In this document: piece after piece, positions 24,712 to 33,403 of the stretch
Position numbering within the stretch: position 1 is the first letter of the stretch
Layout of the letters: each line of letters begins with the position of its first letter
The notes under the pieces: generated by a model
Database searches by the model: none
The model's input: only the letters and a program-made list of their open reading frames with translations
What the model was told of the DNA's origin: nothing
Assembly: GCA_002839765.1 (NCBI GenBank)
Contig: PGYR01000003.1
Coordinates: 1 to 43,387, forward strand
Length of the DNA stretch: 43,387 nucleotides
Source: Ignavibacteriae bacterium HGW-Ignavibacteriae-4
GTDB taxonomy: Bacteria > Bacteroidota > Ignavibacteria > Kapaibacteriales > UBA2268
Reading direction: 5' to 3'
Made by a program: the position numbers and the translations under genes

Positions 24712-26625
24712 CTAAATTTCTATCTTATGATTAATCTTATTTAATATAAGATTCGCTATCCCTTTACTATCCAATCCGATAGATTCGAATTGTTCTTCTT
24801 GTGTTCCATGCTCTACGAATATATCATCTATACCATGTATGGTAAGATTGTTGTGATAATTCATTTCGGCCATATATTCTGCAACTGCGGAACCAAATCC
24901 GCCTTGCTTTTGCCCATCTTCTACTGTGAATATATGCATATCTGTTCTGCATATTTCATCAACCATATTATGATCTAACGGTTTAACAAAACGTGCGTTC
25001 ACTACTTTCGCATGAACACCTTCCGCTTCTAGTAGCTCAGCTGCTTCCATAGCTATTGGAACCATATTACCAAGTGCCAATATAGCCACATCCGACCCAT
25101 CTCTTAGGGTTTCTGATTGACCAAGCTCTATTGCGTTCATCGGTTTGATTGGAACGCCTACAGACTCGCCACGAGGGAATCTGATAGCTACAGGACCATT
25201 TGTAAATTTGTAAACTGCAGAGTAAAGCATATCACGTAATTCTTGTTCATCTTTTGGAGCCATTAGAACTATACCTTGTATAGGGCGAAGGTAAGTGATA
25301 TCCAATACACCGTGGTGAGTTGGGCCATCAGCACCTACTAATCCAGCTCTATCCAATGCAAATACTACATGTAGCTTCTGTATTGCACAATCGTGAACTA
25401 AATGATCATACGCTCTTTGCAGGAATGAAGAATAGATAGCAACTATTGGTACAACACCTTGCGAAGCTAATCCTGCTGCAAAAGTAACAGCATGACCTTC
25501 GGCTATACCTACGTCTATTACACGCTCTGGCATTTCCTTTTGTACTCTATCTAATCCAGTACCATCAGGCATTGCTGCTGTGATTGATACTATTTTAGTA
25601 TCTTTTTTGCATAATTCAAGAACCGCATCACCAAATACATCTTGATATTTTGGTGGTTTAGGAGCAGATGGAGCACCAGCAACCGACTTACCTGTGATTT
25701 TATCAATCTTGCCAATTGCGTGCATATATTGTTTGTCGCGTGTAGCAAACTCGTAGCCATGTCCCTTCTGAGTCATTACGTGTAGGAATATCGGCCCTTC
25801 CATATCTTTAATGTTTTCTAGAATACTAACTAGTTTGTTTATATTGTGACCATTTACAGGCCCAATATAGTTGAAGCCAAGTGCTTCGAACAAAACTCCT
25901 GGTGTTATCACAGCTTTTACGCCGTCTTCCAGCTTAGAAGCTATCTTACGCAATCTATCACCCAAATCATCCATTTTGCCAGTTACTTGCCAAGCTTTTG
26001 CTCGCATTTTCTTAAATGGTTTCGATGTAAATATTTCACTAAAATAGTTTGATAAAGCAGAAACATTGGGAGCAATTGAGAAATTATTATCATTCATTAT
26101 TACTAGTAAGTCTTTTTGCAACACACCAGCATTATTCAATGCCTCGAAAGCAAGACCACCAGTCATAGCACCATCGCCTATGATAGATACTACTTTGTAT
26201 TTGTGATTATTAATATCTCTTGCAGCGGCAATACCAAGTGCAGCGGAGATACTTGTACTAGCGTGACCGGCACCAAACTCATCATACTCACTTTCAGTTC
26301 TTTTAAGAAATCCAGATAAACCATCTTTTTGACGGATTGTATGAAGTTGATCTCTACGACCAGTTAATACTTTGTGAGGGTAACCTTGGTGACCAGTGTC
26401 TATTATAACCTTGTCTTCGGGAGTATTGAAAACATAATGTAAAGCCACTGTAAGCTCGACTATTCCAAGACCAGCACCGAAGTGCCCACCAATCTGAGAG
26501 ATAGTATCAATAATATACTCACGGACTTCATCACAAACAACCGGCAGACTGGAAGCTTTAAGCTTACGCAAATCTGCCGGTGAATTTATATCCATTAAGT
26601 ATTTATAGTCTGAATGATTAGACAT
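24712..26625 (-). CDS. dxs: 1-deoxy-D-xylulose-5-phosphate synthase
   Basis: This 637-residue protein (from ATG 26625; an in-frame TTG precedes it) is a full-length DXS. It contains IIDTGHQGYPHKVLTGR, the thiamine-diphosphate motif GDGAMTGGLAFEALNNAG with its downstream NDNNFSI, the transketolase pyrimidine domain with YSSFLQRAYDHLVHD, DRAGLVGADGPTHHG and a C-terminal domain with TVEDGQKQGGFGS. It condenses pyruvate with glyceraldehyde-3-phosphate, the first step of the methylerythritol-phosphate isoprenoid route. This would also supply undecaprenyl carrier for the polysaccharide genes nearby. It lies 5 nt behind the double-OmpA gene, so it shares that transcript. Confidence 0.98.
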   Translation of the reverse strand: MSNHSDYKYLMDINSPADLRKLKASSLPVVCDEVREYIIDTISQIGGHFGAGLGIVELTVALHYVFNTPEDKVIIDTGHQGYPHKVLTGRRDQLHTIRQKDGLSGFLKRTESEYDEFGAGHASTSISAALGIAAARDINNHKYKVVSIIGDGAMTGGLAFEALNNAGVLQKDLLVIMNDNNFSIAPNVSALSNYFSEIFTSKPFKKMRAKAWQVTGKMDDLGDRLRKIASKLEDGVKAVITPGVLFEALGFNYIGPVNGHNINKLVSILENIKDMEGPIFLHVMTQKGHGYEFATRDKQYMHAIGKIDKITGKSVAGAPSAPKPPKYQDVFGDAVLELCKKDTKIVSITAAMPDGTGLDRVQKEMPERVIDVGIAEGHAVTFAAGLASQGVVPIVAIYSSFLQRAYDHLVHDCAIQKLHVVFALDRAGLVGADGPTHHGVLDITYLRPIQGIVLMAPKDEQELRDMLYSAVYKFTNGPVAIRFPRGESVGVPIKPMNAIELGQSETLRDGSDVAILALGNMVPIAMEAAELLEAEGVHAKVVNARFVKPLDHNMVDEICRTDMHIFTVEDGQKQGGFGSAVAEYMAEMNYHNNLTIHGIDDIFVEHGTQEEQFESIGLDSKGIANLILNKINHKIEI

Positions 26626-26630
26626 CAATC

Positions 26631-28625
26631 TTATTTTTCCTTTGGAGTAATAACATAAATCTGTACAGTTCTTGATAATTGACGACCAATAGTCAAATCA
26701 TTATCATAAGGTTGGATACTTTCACCAATACCATATACTTCAAATTTAGCATCTTTCGCTTTAGAACTGATATACTTTTCTACATTACGTGCTCTTTGTA
26801 GAGCAAGTTTCTTATTGTAGTTTTCTTCTCCGATTCTATCGCTATAACCGTATATTTGAACAGTCGAATTATAAGCAATAGCTGGGAGTATATTGTTGTC
26901 AATTATTTCTTTGTCATGAGCTGAAATCTCTGGACTATCGAAATCAAATACAACTAAACTGAATTTAGAAATTGTTTTATCTGGTTTAACTTCTTGTGAT
27001 CTTTGTGAAGTTGAGATAAATTCAACTGGTATAGATCCAGTAATGTTGTTTGACTTTCCTTTTACATTTTCAACTGACAAGTTATACTCAACTGGTAAAT
27101 CACTAGCTGAAAGTTGATTTGGTTTGATTGCCCATTGGATTTCATTAGGGTTTCCACCACCATTGAAAGTCTTGATCATTTTACCTGATTGGGATAATTC
27201 TAATTGCCATTTAGTAACGCTATCTGATGATGTTACTTCAGGAACGAACTCTACTAAATCTGGACTAGCAATTGAAGATTTCTCTTTTTCTACTAACATT
27301 GGGTTTAATAAAGTTCTGTCTTTTGTAGTGAACTCTACTCTTCTGTTCTCTGCTACACCGTCTTCAACTCTTGTAGATGATGGCTTAGAAGGATTAGCTA
27401 ATCCTTCTACAGTAATTCTATCAGGAGAAATACCATAGTTAACTACTAAATAGTTTTTAGCTTGCTCAGCTCTTTCTTTTGCTAGAGCTGTTTTACCTTT
27501 TTCAGTTTTATTATCAACAGTACCAGTGATTTTTAAATCAGCTGCAGTGTTTTGTTGCATACGAGTACCGATAATATCAAAAGTGTTTTTGTTTATTTCG
27601 ATAGCGTCTGCTTCAATATCTTCCATTACAAATTTACCAGTTTCTCTCTCTGCAGCTAATGTTTGAGTCGAAGCTGATGGATATTTACTACCTTCGTTAT
27701 AGAACACATAAGGTACAATTGGGAACAATTCAGTGTATTTAACTTCTTCTACTCTGATATTATCTACACTGTAAGCCATACCATCTTTGTTGTAAGCTCT
27801 TATATCTTTAAGACCTACATTTATAGAAGACTCAGGATCTGGTTCAACGTCATCATCACCGAAGCCAAATGTTAAGCTAACGCCAGCTCTTAGTTGAGCG
27901 AAGTTCCAATCATTATTAGTACCACCATTAAAATCACTTACATTCGAGAAAGGTAATCTGAAACTTACTTCAGGAGTTAAGAATATATTGTCATCAATTT
28001 CCATCATATAGCCAGCACCAAGTGCAAGAGCTAGTCTTAATGGAGTATCCATGATATCTCCAGAGGATGGTAGATCCGTTGAAGTCGAAATACCAAATTC
28101 ATCTGTTGTAATCCTAGTTTCTAATCTATTATACGATGCAGTTATAGGTATTCCTAATTCAAGACCAGCTAATAAGTATAGATTGTCAACTGGAATTACA
28201 TTATGGAATTGCATAAACAAATCAATTTCACCATACATCAATGAAGATTCGAACTCATCAAAATAAGTACTAGTATCTGTTAAGAAATGAGTGTACTTAT
28301 CGCTAGTAGTTGCAAAGTCTGCACCAGCACCGTGCAATCCTAATCTTCCAGAAAAAATGAACATATTGTCAAATGGTACGTTTATAATAAATCCACCATT
28401 CAATCCAAGAGACGATTCTGCACCATAGAAACCAATTGGTACTGGATTATTAGAACTTGCATTGAATGAAGTTGGATATTGGAAATCGCCATTGTGCATA
28501 TTATAGTTTAATCCAAGATAGCCACCTAAGTTAAGAGGAATATCTTTTTCTTTGGATTGTGCGCTTAGATTAATTAAATTGAAACCAATTAAAATTGGTA
28601 GAATAAAAAGGACTAACTTTTTCAT
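26631..28625 (-). CDS. Outer-membrane protein with beta-barrel and two OmpA-like domains
   Basis: This 664-residue protein has a signal peptide (MKKLVLFILPILIGFNLINLSAQ). An N-terminal barrel-like part (about 30-260) has alternating aromatic strands and ends in LRAGVSLTFGFG. Two OmpA/MotB-like segments follow. The first (about 330-435) has LAKERAEQAKNYL and ENRRVEFTTKD. A beta linker (about 440-540) leads to a second C-terminal copy (about 545-664) with VVFDFDSPEISAHDKEI, QIYGYSDRIGEENYNKKL, LQRARNVEKYI and GRQLSRTVQIYV. Two OmpA-like modules in one chain are uncommon. It probably spans the outer membrane and binds peptidoglycan. A candidate -7 element (TAATTTTG on the minus strand, 28663-28670) lies upstream. 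Confidence 0.88.
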   Translation of the reverse strand: MKKLVLFILPILIGFNLINLSAQSKEKDIPLNLGGYLGLNYNMHNGDFQYPTSFNASSNNPVPIGFYGAESSLGLNGGFIINVPFDNMFIFSGRLGLHGAGADFATTSDKYTHFLTDTSTYFDEFESSLMYGEIDLFMQFHNVIPVDNLYLLAGLELGIPITASYNRLETRITTDEFGISTSTDLPSSGDIMDTPLRLALALGAGYMMEIDDNIFLTPEVSFRLPFSNVSDFNGGTNNDWNFAQLRAGVSLTFGFGDDDVEPDPESSINVGLKDIRAYNKDGMAYSVDNIRVEEVKYTELFPIVPYVFYNEGSKYPSASTQTLAAERETGKFVMEDIEADAIEINKNTFDIIGTRMQQNTAADLKITGTVDNKTEKGKTALAKERAEQAKNYLVVNYGISPDRITVEGLANPSKPSSTRVEDGVAENRRVEFTTKDRTLLNPMLVEKEKSSIASPDLVEFVPEVTSSDSVTKWQLELSQSGKMIKTFNGGGNPNEIQWAIKPNQLSASDLPVEYNLSVENVKGKSNNITGSIPVEFISTSQRSQEVKPDKTISKFSLVVFDFDSPEISAHDKEIIDNNILPAIAYNSTVQIYGYSDRIGEENYNKKLALQRARNVEKYISSKAKDAKFEVYGIGESIQPYDNDLTIGRQLSRTVQIYVITPKEK

Positions 28626-28662
28626 AGTAAAAGAACCTTAGTAAATTTAAAAATTATTTATT

Positions 28663-28670
28663 CAAAATTA
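28663..28670 (-). promoter_or_regulatory. Candidate -7 element for the double-OmpA/dxs transcript
   Basis: The minus strand reads TAATTTTG, matching TAnnTTTG, 38 nt before the ATG. No TTG sits at the expected ~20-nt spacing upstream, so the call is tentative. The 61-bp gap must also hold the promoter of the divergent barrel gene. Confidence 0.35.
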
Positions 28671-28686
28671 ACAATAATATAGTCAA

Positions 28687-29391
28687 ATGAAAAGTATTAA
28701 CGCAAACTCAAATAGAATAGTTACAGGATTTCTTCTTGTAACGAGTATTCTTCTATTTAATTTTAACTCTGCAGAAGCTGCTGGTCCATTAGGATTGCAC
28801 TTTAAAGCCGGTTTATCTACTCCAAACGATAAAATCTCAAAAGTTTATTCTGATGAAAGTCTTACGACTAAAAACGTTAGTTCTGGTGATTTTTTAACAG
28901 ACAATGCTGATTTGGGTTATCATCTGGGTGTAGCTGCACGTGTAGAAATGACGGAAATGCTTCACTTTGTTGGCGGAATAGAATTTCATCGTTTCCCACG
29001 TTCTGAGTTCCGAATAATAGATCCACAAACAGGGGAGAAACACAAATTCAAGTCAACTCAGAATATAATTCCAATTCATGCTGGAATAAATTTAGCTTTT
29101 ATAAATACTGATTTGCTAAATATTTATGCGACAGGTGGATTTGCTTATAATTATATTTCTAATTCTGTAGATTATGTGACTGAGGAATCAGATTTTGCTG
29201 TCCCACTTAATCTTGACTTAAGTCCGACTGATTCTAGAATTGGATATTTTGTTGGCGCTGGAACTGATTTAGATTTGAAGGTATTTAAGTTAAACCTAGA
29301 GTTGAAATACCAACATATAAATCTAATAGGCAAAGATACTGGCGAGCCAGATAAACAATTCCTAGCTGTTAGTTTGGGTATTATACTTTAG
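28687..29391 (+). CDS. Outer-membrane beta-barrel protein (porin-like family)
   Basis: This 234-residue protein has a signal peptide cleaved near SAEA (residue 31) and a small barrel of about eight strands: GLHFKAGLSTP, LGYHLGVAARVEM, LHFVGGIEFHRF, NIIPIHAGINLAF, NIYATGGFAYNYI, IGYFVGAGTDLDL, KLNLELKYQHI, and a last strand FLAVSLGIIL ending in a hydrophobic residue as expected for BAM folding. It is a generic outer-membrane-beta-barrel-domain protein, and its function cannot be read. It is transcribed divergently from the double-OmpA/dxs genes. Its stop overlaps by 4 bp with the end of the polysaccharide operon on the other strand. Confidence 0.82.
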   Translation: MKSINANSNRIVTGFLLVTSILLFNFNSAEAAGPLGLHFKAGLSTPNDKISKVYSDESLTTKNVSSGDFLTDNADLGYHLGVAARVEMTEMLHFVGGIEFHRFPRSEFRIIDPQTGEKHKFKSTQNIIPIHAGINLAFINTDLLNIYATGGFAYNYISNSVDYVTEESDFAVPLNLDLSPTDSRIGYFVGAGTDLDLKVFKLNLELKYQHINLIGKDTGEPDKQFLAVSLGIIL

Positions 29392-30239
29392 TTATCCGAC
29401 TTATAAAAATACCCATCTTTGAACGCTTTTATAACTGTTTGTCTATCTGATTTGTTGCTTGCTTTTCGGAGCCAAGAGATTAGATAGGCATACGGTCTTA
29501 ACCACCTAACAAGAAAACTCCCATGCAATACATCAATTGCTATTATATTACGAATAATATAATAGTTTTTCCAAGAAAATTCCTTATTCAAATCAGGTGC
29601 ATCGAGCATTCTATCTAAGTTTGCCTTAGAAATAATATAAGAGCTAAACCCTGCTTTTTTAGCACGGATCATATATTCACTATCATCAGCAAATATAAAG
29701 AATTTCTTTTCTGGTAAACCGATTTTCTCAATTAATGATCTATGAAACATTGGCCCTTCAAAAGTAAGACCGGTGGCTGGTATTATGTCGCTCACCAAAT
29801 CTTCTTTCTTCAGTAATCGCTTCCATATATTGCTGAATGGGTTCGTCAGATTAAATTCGATTGTGTCATTTATGAAAGGAGTACCGTCTAAGCTATATCT
29901 AAGAGGGGCAACTACTTTATTAGCCGCTATATTCGCTACCAAATGTTCTAAACAATCAGGTCTAGGTACTACATCATCATCCATAGCCCATATCCACTCG
30001 TGCCCCCTATCATAAGCAGTTTTGAAGGCAGTATATTGACCACCAGAGCTTCCTACATTTTCTTGTGTAACTACGAATATATCACCATTCTCCGCTAACC
30101 ATTCTACAGTTCCATCAGTAGAGCCGTTGTTCACTACTATTATCTCATCTATACTCTGAGTTTGCGCTCTCAATCCAGCAATAGTTTTCTTGAGTAATTC
30201 CAATCGGTTGAATGTAATGACAATAGCTGCTATACTCAT
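29388..30239 (-). CDS. Family 2 glycosyltransferase (GlfT-like)
   Basis: This 283-residue protein is a soluble GT-A enzyme: IAAIVITFNRLELLKKTI, EIIVVNNGSTDGT, a SSGGQYTAFKTAY segment, WIWAMDDDVVP (metal-binding DxD) and FEGPMFHRSLIEKIGLPEKKFFIFADD (acceptor/catalytic acidic region). The WxxMDDD form is typical of galactofuranosyl/rhamnosyl-transferase-like GT2s. It probably adds a sugar to the growing repeat unit on the inner face of the membrane. It is the last gene of the operon, coupled to the Nudix gene by an ATGA overlap. Confidence 0.9.
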   Translation of the reverse strand: MSIAAIVITFNRLELLKKTIAGLRAQTQSIDEIIVVNNGSTDGTVEWLAENGDIFVVTQENVGSSGGQYTAFKTAYDRGHEWIWAMDDDVVPRPDCLEHLVANIAANKVVAPLRYSLDGTPFINDTIEFNLTNPFSNIWKRLLKKEDLVSDIIPATGLTFEGPMFHRSLIEKIGLPEKKFFIFADDSEYMIRAKKAGFSSYIISKANLDRMLDAPDLNKEFSWKNYYIIRNIIAIDVLHGSFLVRWLRPYAYLISWLRKASNKSDRQTVIKAFKDGYFYKSDN

Positions 30240-30682
30240 ATCGAGAATATCCTTAGTTGTTCGGGATTACGTATTATCTTTTCCAATTGAAGAGCACCAT
30301 TTATATGATCGGGAATTGGGAAAAAGTTTTCTAGTTCTGAATTTTTCAGCCAGCTGAATTCAGAATGTTCATTCGAAATAACAATATCTATGAAATCTTC
30401 TAGCACAACTGCAAATGTTGGTACACTTTCAACTGTATCTCTTCTTAAATCATAAAAGCCGCCGAGATAAGGTAATTTGTACCATTTATCTGCTACTAAT
30501 CCAGATTCTTCTAGAAGCTCTCTCTTTGCAGCTTCGAAAGCGTTTTCATCTACTTCGAGCGTACCAGTTACAGTTTGCCACATAGTAGGAAAGAGTTTGC
30601 AATTCTCAGATCGGCGGAGTGCCAGATGCCATATTTCATTATCTTTTGCTACGGCGACATGTACTTGAATGGTTCTAAACAT
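30236..30682 (-). CDS. Nudix hydrolase
   Basis: This 148-residue protein has a complete Nudix box from G40 to L62 (GTLEVDENAFEAAKRE, then LLEESGL; E58/E59 metal ligands). The IQVHVAVAKDN start and the HSEFSWLKNSEL segment are like dihydroneopterin-triphosphate or (d)NTP/nucleotide-sugar pyrophosphohydrolases. It splits a nucleoside diphosphate linked to another group. Its place among glycosyltransferase genes suggests a nucleotide-sugar or housekeeping nucleotide substrate, which is inference. It starts 1 nt after the GT4 stop (TAATATG) and overlaps the next gene by 4 nt. Confidence 0.93.
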   Translation of the reverse strand: MFRTIQVHVAVAKDNEIWHLALRRSENCKLFPTMWQTVTGTLEVDENAFEAAKRELLEESGLVADKWYKLPYLGGFYDLRRDTVESVPTFAVVLEDFIDIVISNEHSEFSWLKNSELENFFPIPDHINGALQLEKIIRNPEQLRIFSI

Positions 30683-30683
30683 A

Positions 30684-31841
30684 TTATATTACCTCTTTCA
30701 CAAATTGAAGTAATGCTTTCTCATCTACTGACCAATTATATCTTTTCACATAGGCATTATAAGCATTAGTAGAAAGATTGTCATAATCACAATCGTATAA
30801 TTTTTTTATGCTTTCTTTTATATCATTATTACAATCAATATTGATAGTTATACCGCAGCCAAGCTCTTTGTTCAATCTTGACATTGGTTTAGTCTCGGAA
30901 GTTATTATCGGAATTCCAAATTTAAGGAAATCGTAGTATTTGTTGAAGTTCGTAGTATTGGTAAAGTCATTAACTCCATAAGGTAAAACTCCGAAGTTGA
31001 TTGTGTTTAGGTACTTCTTGTACAATTCATCTTTCCAATTGCCGTACATTATTATCTTATCAGAATGTCCAGATTCATCAACTATTTTCTTCGTTTCTTG
31101 GTATATTTCCCCATTACCCATAATATGGAATTCCATATCATAGCCCTCGTTTAATAGTTCTATAACAGCTTGGAGGAACTCGAATACAGATTTATCACCA
31201 GTTAGATTACCGTGATGACCAAATATTGGCTTGGTGAATTTCTTGTCTATTTTTGTATTTTCTTCGAAGATTGGAGTATTTTCAACTACGCAGAACTTGT
31301 GATTGCTAATGTATTTCTCAGACTTTAGTCTATCTACTTGTTCGTCACAAACAACAATTACATTTTTTATCAAATTAAGCGAGTTCTTCTCAACCATTTT
31401 TGCCAAATCGAGAGTGTGGATTAGAAATCTAGAGAATATGTTTTGCTTATATTTTTTGAATAGTTTGATGACGGCAGGATAATTCTCCGCCATATCCATA
31501 ATAGTTGGAATACTATACTTTTTACCTAATTTGCCGACTAAAGTCCCAAGCATAATCTCACGAACTATAATAGCATCTGGTTTGAAACCTTTGATAACAG
31601 TTTCTAGCTCCTTTTTCCAAATAGGATTAAAAGAAAGAGGAATGCTTTTTATTGACTTCTCACGGAAGCCAACACGGCGAACAGTAATACCGTCAATTTG
31701 TTCAGCTTTTTTAGCTTCTTTACCCCATCGTGCAAGTATAAGAACTTCATAATCTTTGGCTAGGGATTTACAAATTTTTTCAACTCTAACATCCCATGGA
31801 TAAGGTGACTTCCATACATATATTATTTTCTTTCTATCCAT
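30684..31841 (-). CDS. Family 4 glycosyltransferase
   Basis: This 385-residue protein is a GT-B enzyme. Its N-terminal Rossmann half includes KIIYVWKSPYPWDVRVEKIC and IIVREIMLGTLVGKLG. Its C-terminal donor half has KPIFGHHGNLTGDKSVFEFL, EFHIMGNGEIYQET, a NWKDELYKKYLNTINFGVLP stretch and FGIPIITSETKPMSRLNKEL, corresponding to the conserved C-terminal sugar-nucleotide region of GT4. It probably elongates the polysaccharide repeat with retention of configuration. The donor is unknown. Its ATG follows the stop of the VTT-protein gene without any gap (TAGATG). Confidence 0.9.
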   Translation of the reverse strand: MDRKKIIYVWKSPYPWDVRVEKICKSLAKDYEVLILARWGKEAKKAEQIDGITVRRVGFREKSIKSIPLSFNPIWKKELETVIKGFKPDAIIVREIMLGTLVGKLGKKYSIPTIMDMAENYPAVIKLFKKYKQNIFSRFLIHTLDLAKMVEKNSLNLIKNVIVVCDEQVDRLKSEKYISNHKFCVVENTPIFEENTKIDKKFTKPIFGHHGNLTGDKSVFEFLQAVIELLNEGYDMEFHIMGNGEIYQETKKIVDESGHSDKIIMYGNWKDELYKKYLNTINFGVLPYGVNDFTNTTNFNKYYDFLKFGIPIITSETKPMSRLNKELGCGITINIDCNNDIKESIKKLYDCDYDNLSTNAYNAYVKRYNWSVDEKALLQFVKEVI

Positions 31842-32444
31842 CTATAGCATATACTTTACTGCTACGAAACCACCAACAAGTATAACCAAAAAAGCTATTG
31901 AAATAACATCAAAGTATTTTTCGATGAACGCTTTGATAGGGGCACCATATTTGAATAGAAGACCTGCCACTAAGAAGAAACGAGCCGCTCTGCCGATGGA
32001 AGAGACTGCAATAAAAGTAGTTAAATCCATATTAGCAGCACCAGAAGCAATTGTTGCTACTTTATAAGGAATTGGAGAAAATGCTGCACCTGCCAAGAAA
32101 AGTGTTCCCCACTCTTCATATAACTTGACAAAGTCTGCCATTGCATGTTCTTTTCCATAGAATTGTAATATTGGGTTTCCAATCGAATCCATTAGTACAG
32201 CACCTATATAATATCCGAAGATACCACCAAGAACAGAACCAACACTACACCAAAGCGCAGCTTTGAAAGCTCGTTTGGGGTTAGATATTGCGATTGCTAT
32301 CAAAAGTACATCTGGTGGAATCGGGAAAAAAGAGGATTCCATGAATGATAAAATAAATAATGCCAACATAGCATGAGGCTTTTCGGCAAAACTTTCCATC
32401 CAATCTGTCATTCGCCTAAGCCAGGCCGTAAATTTTTTGAACAA
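31842..32444 (-). CDS. VTT/DedA-family (YqaA-like) membrane protein
   Basis: The start is placed at the TTG at 32444. The gggagga that would encode an alternative N-terminus is instead an ideal Shine-Dalgarno 6 nt upstream, and this start lies 2 nt after the accA stop. The 200-residue protein has 4-5 hydrophobic segments and the SNARE-associated/VTT signature: ESSFFPIPPDVLLIAIAI, VGSVLGGIFGYYIGAVL, FLAGAAFSPIPYKVATIASG and IGRAARFFLVAGLLFKYG. Relatives move or flip lipids, including undecaprenyl phosphate in some DedA/UptA-type proteins. In a polysaccharide operon, recycling of the carrier lipid is an attractive but untested idea. Confidence 0.88.
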   Translation of the reverse strand: MFKKFTAWLRRMTDWMESFAEKPHAMLALFILSFMESSFFPIPPDVLLIAIAISNPKRAFKAALWCSVGSVLGGIFGYYIGAVLMDSIGNPILQFYGKEHAMADFVKLYEEWGTLFLAGAAFSPIPYKVATIASGAANMDLTTFIAVSSIGRAARFFLVAGLLFKYGAPIKAFIEKYFDVISIAFLVILVGGFVAVKYML

Positions 32445-32458
32445 GTTTATTCCTCCCA
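32442..32458 (-). promoter_or_regulatory. Shine-Dalgarno inside the accA 3' end, setting a TTG start
   Basis: On the minus strand gggaggaataaacTTG places a strong ribosome binding site across the last accA codons, with the downstream start 2 nt beyond the accA stop. This couples translation of the VTT protein to accA. Confidence 0.6.
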
Positions 32459-33400
32459 AACACCCATATTTAAGAATTTCTCATGACGTATTTCTATGAG
32501 CTTTTTGGAATCGTATTTTTTGTAAGATTTTAGTTCTTTAAGGAGCGTTCTTCTCATAATAGCAAACATATCGTCTGGATTTTTATGAGCTCCGCCCAGA
32601 GGTTCTTTTACAATTTCGTCTATTATATTAAGTTCTTTCAAATCAGGAGCAGTTAGTTTTAGAGCTTCAGCCGCTTGTTCTTTGAAATCCCAAGTCTTCC
32701 ATAATATACTACTACAAGATTCGGGAGCTATTACCGAATACCAAGAGTTTTCCAACATCAGTATTCTATCACCAATACCTAAACCCAAAGCACCGCCAGA
32801 AGCACCTTCACCAATAACTATCACTATAATTGGCACTTTTAGCTGTGCCATTTTTATTAGATTGTCTGCGATAGCTTCGGCTTGTCCTCTTTCTTCGGCT
32901 TCGATACCAGGATAAGCACCTGGTGTATCTAAGAAACAAACTATAGGTCTATTGAATTTTTCTGCTAATTTGAAAAGTCTAAGAGCTTTGCGATAACCTT
33001 CTGGGTTGGGCATACCGAAATTTCTCAGAATATTAGACTTAGTGTCTCTACCCTTCTGATGACCTACGAACATTACTTGATGTTCACCGATTGTAGCCAT
33101 ACCACCCATTATAGCGGCATCATCTTTGAACTTTCTATCACCGTGTAACTCTACAAAACTATCAAATGTATTTTCAAGATAGTCTGATGTTATAGGTCTT
33201 TCGGGATGGCGAGCTATTTGTACTCTTTGCCATCTAGTTAGACCAGCATAGATATTCTTTTTAAGACTCTCTACTTTCTTTTCTAAACTTTCTATGTCTT
33301 GTTCTATATCCAATTCTTCGCCTAATTGTTTCATCTCGGCTATCTTATCTTCCAATTCTATGATTGGTTTCTCAAAGTCTAAAATAAAGTTATTTGCCAT
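32447..33400 (-). CDS. accA: Acetyl-CoA carboxylase carboxyltransferase subunit alpha
   Basis: This 317-residue protein has the full length of AccA (E. coli 319). It contains [38 protein letters not shown], the crotonase-fold carboxyltransferase core with [36 protein letters not shown] and [18 protein letters not shown], and [11 protein letters not shown]. With AccD it transfers CO2 from carboxybiotin to acetyl-CoA, making malonyl-CoA for fatty acids. No other acc gene is near. It sits inside the polysaccharide operon, 3 nt behind the fusion glycosyltransferase. Confidence 0.98.
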   Translation of the reverse strand: MANNFILDFEKPIIELEDKIAEMKQLGEELDIEQDIESLEKKVESLKKNIYAGLTRWQRVQIARHPERPITSDYLENTFDSFVELHGDRKFKDDAAIMGGMATIGEHQVMFVGHQKGRDTKSNILRNFGMPNPEGYRKALRLFKLAEKFNRPIVCFLDTPGAYPGIEAEERGQAEAIADNLIKMAQLKVPIIVIVIGEGASGGALGLGIGDRILMLENSWYSVIAPESCSSILWKTWDFKEQAAEALKLTAPDLKELNIIDEIVKEPLGGAHKNPDDMFAIMRRTLLKELKSYKKYDSKKLIEIRHEKFLNMGVWEE

Positions 33401-33403
33401 GTT

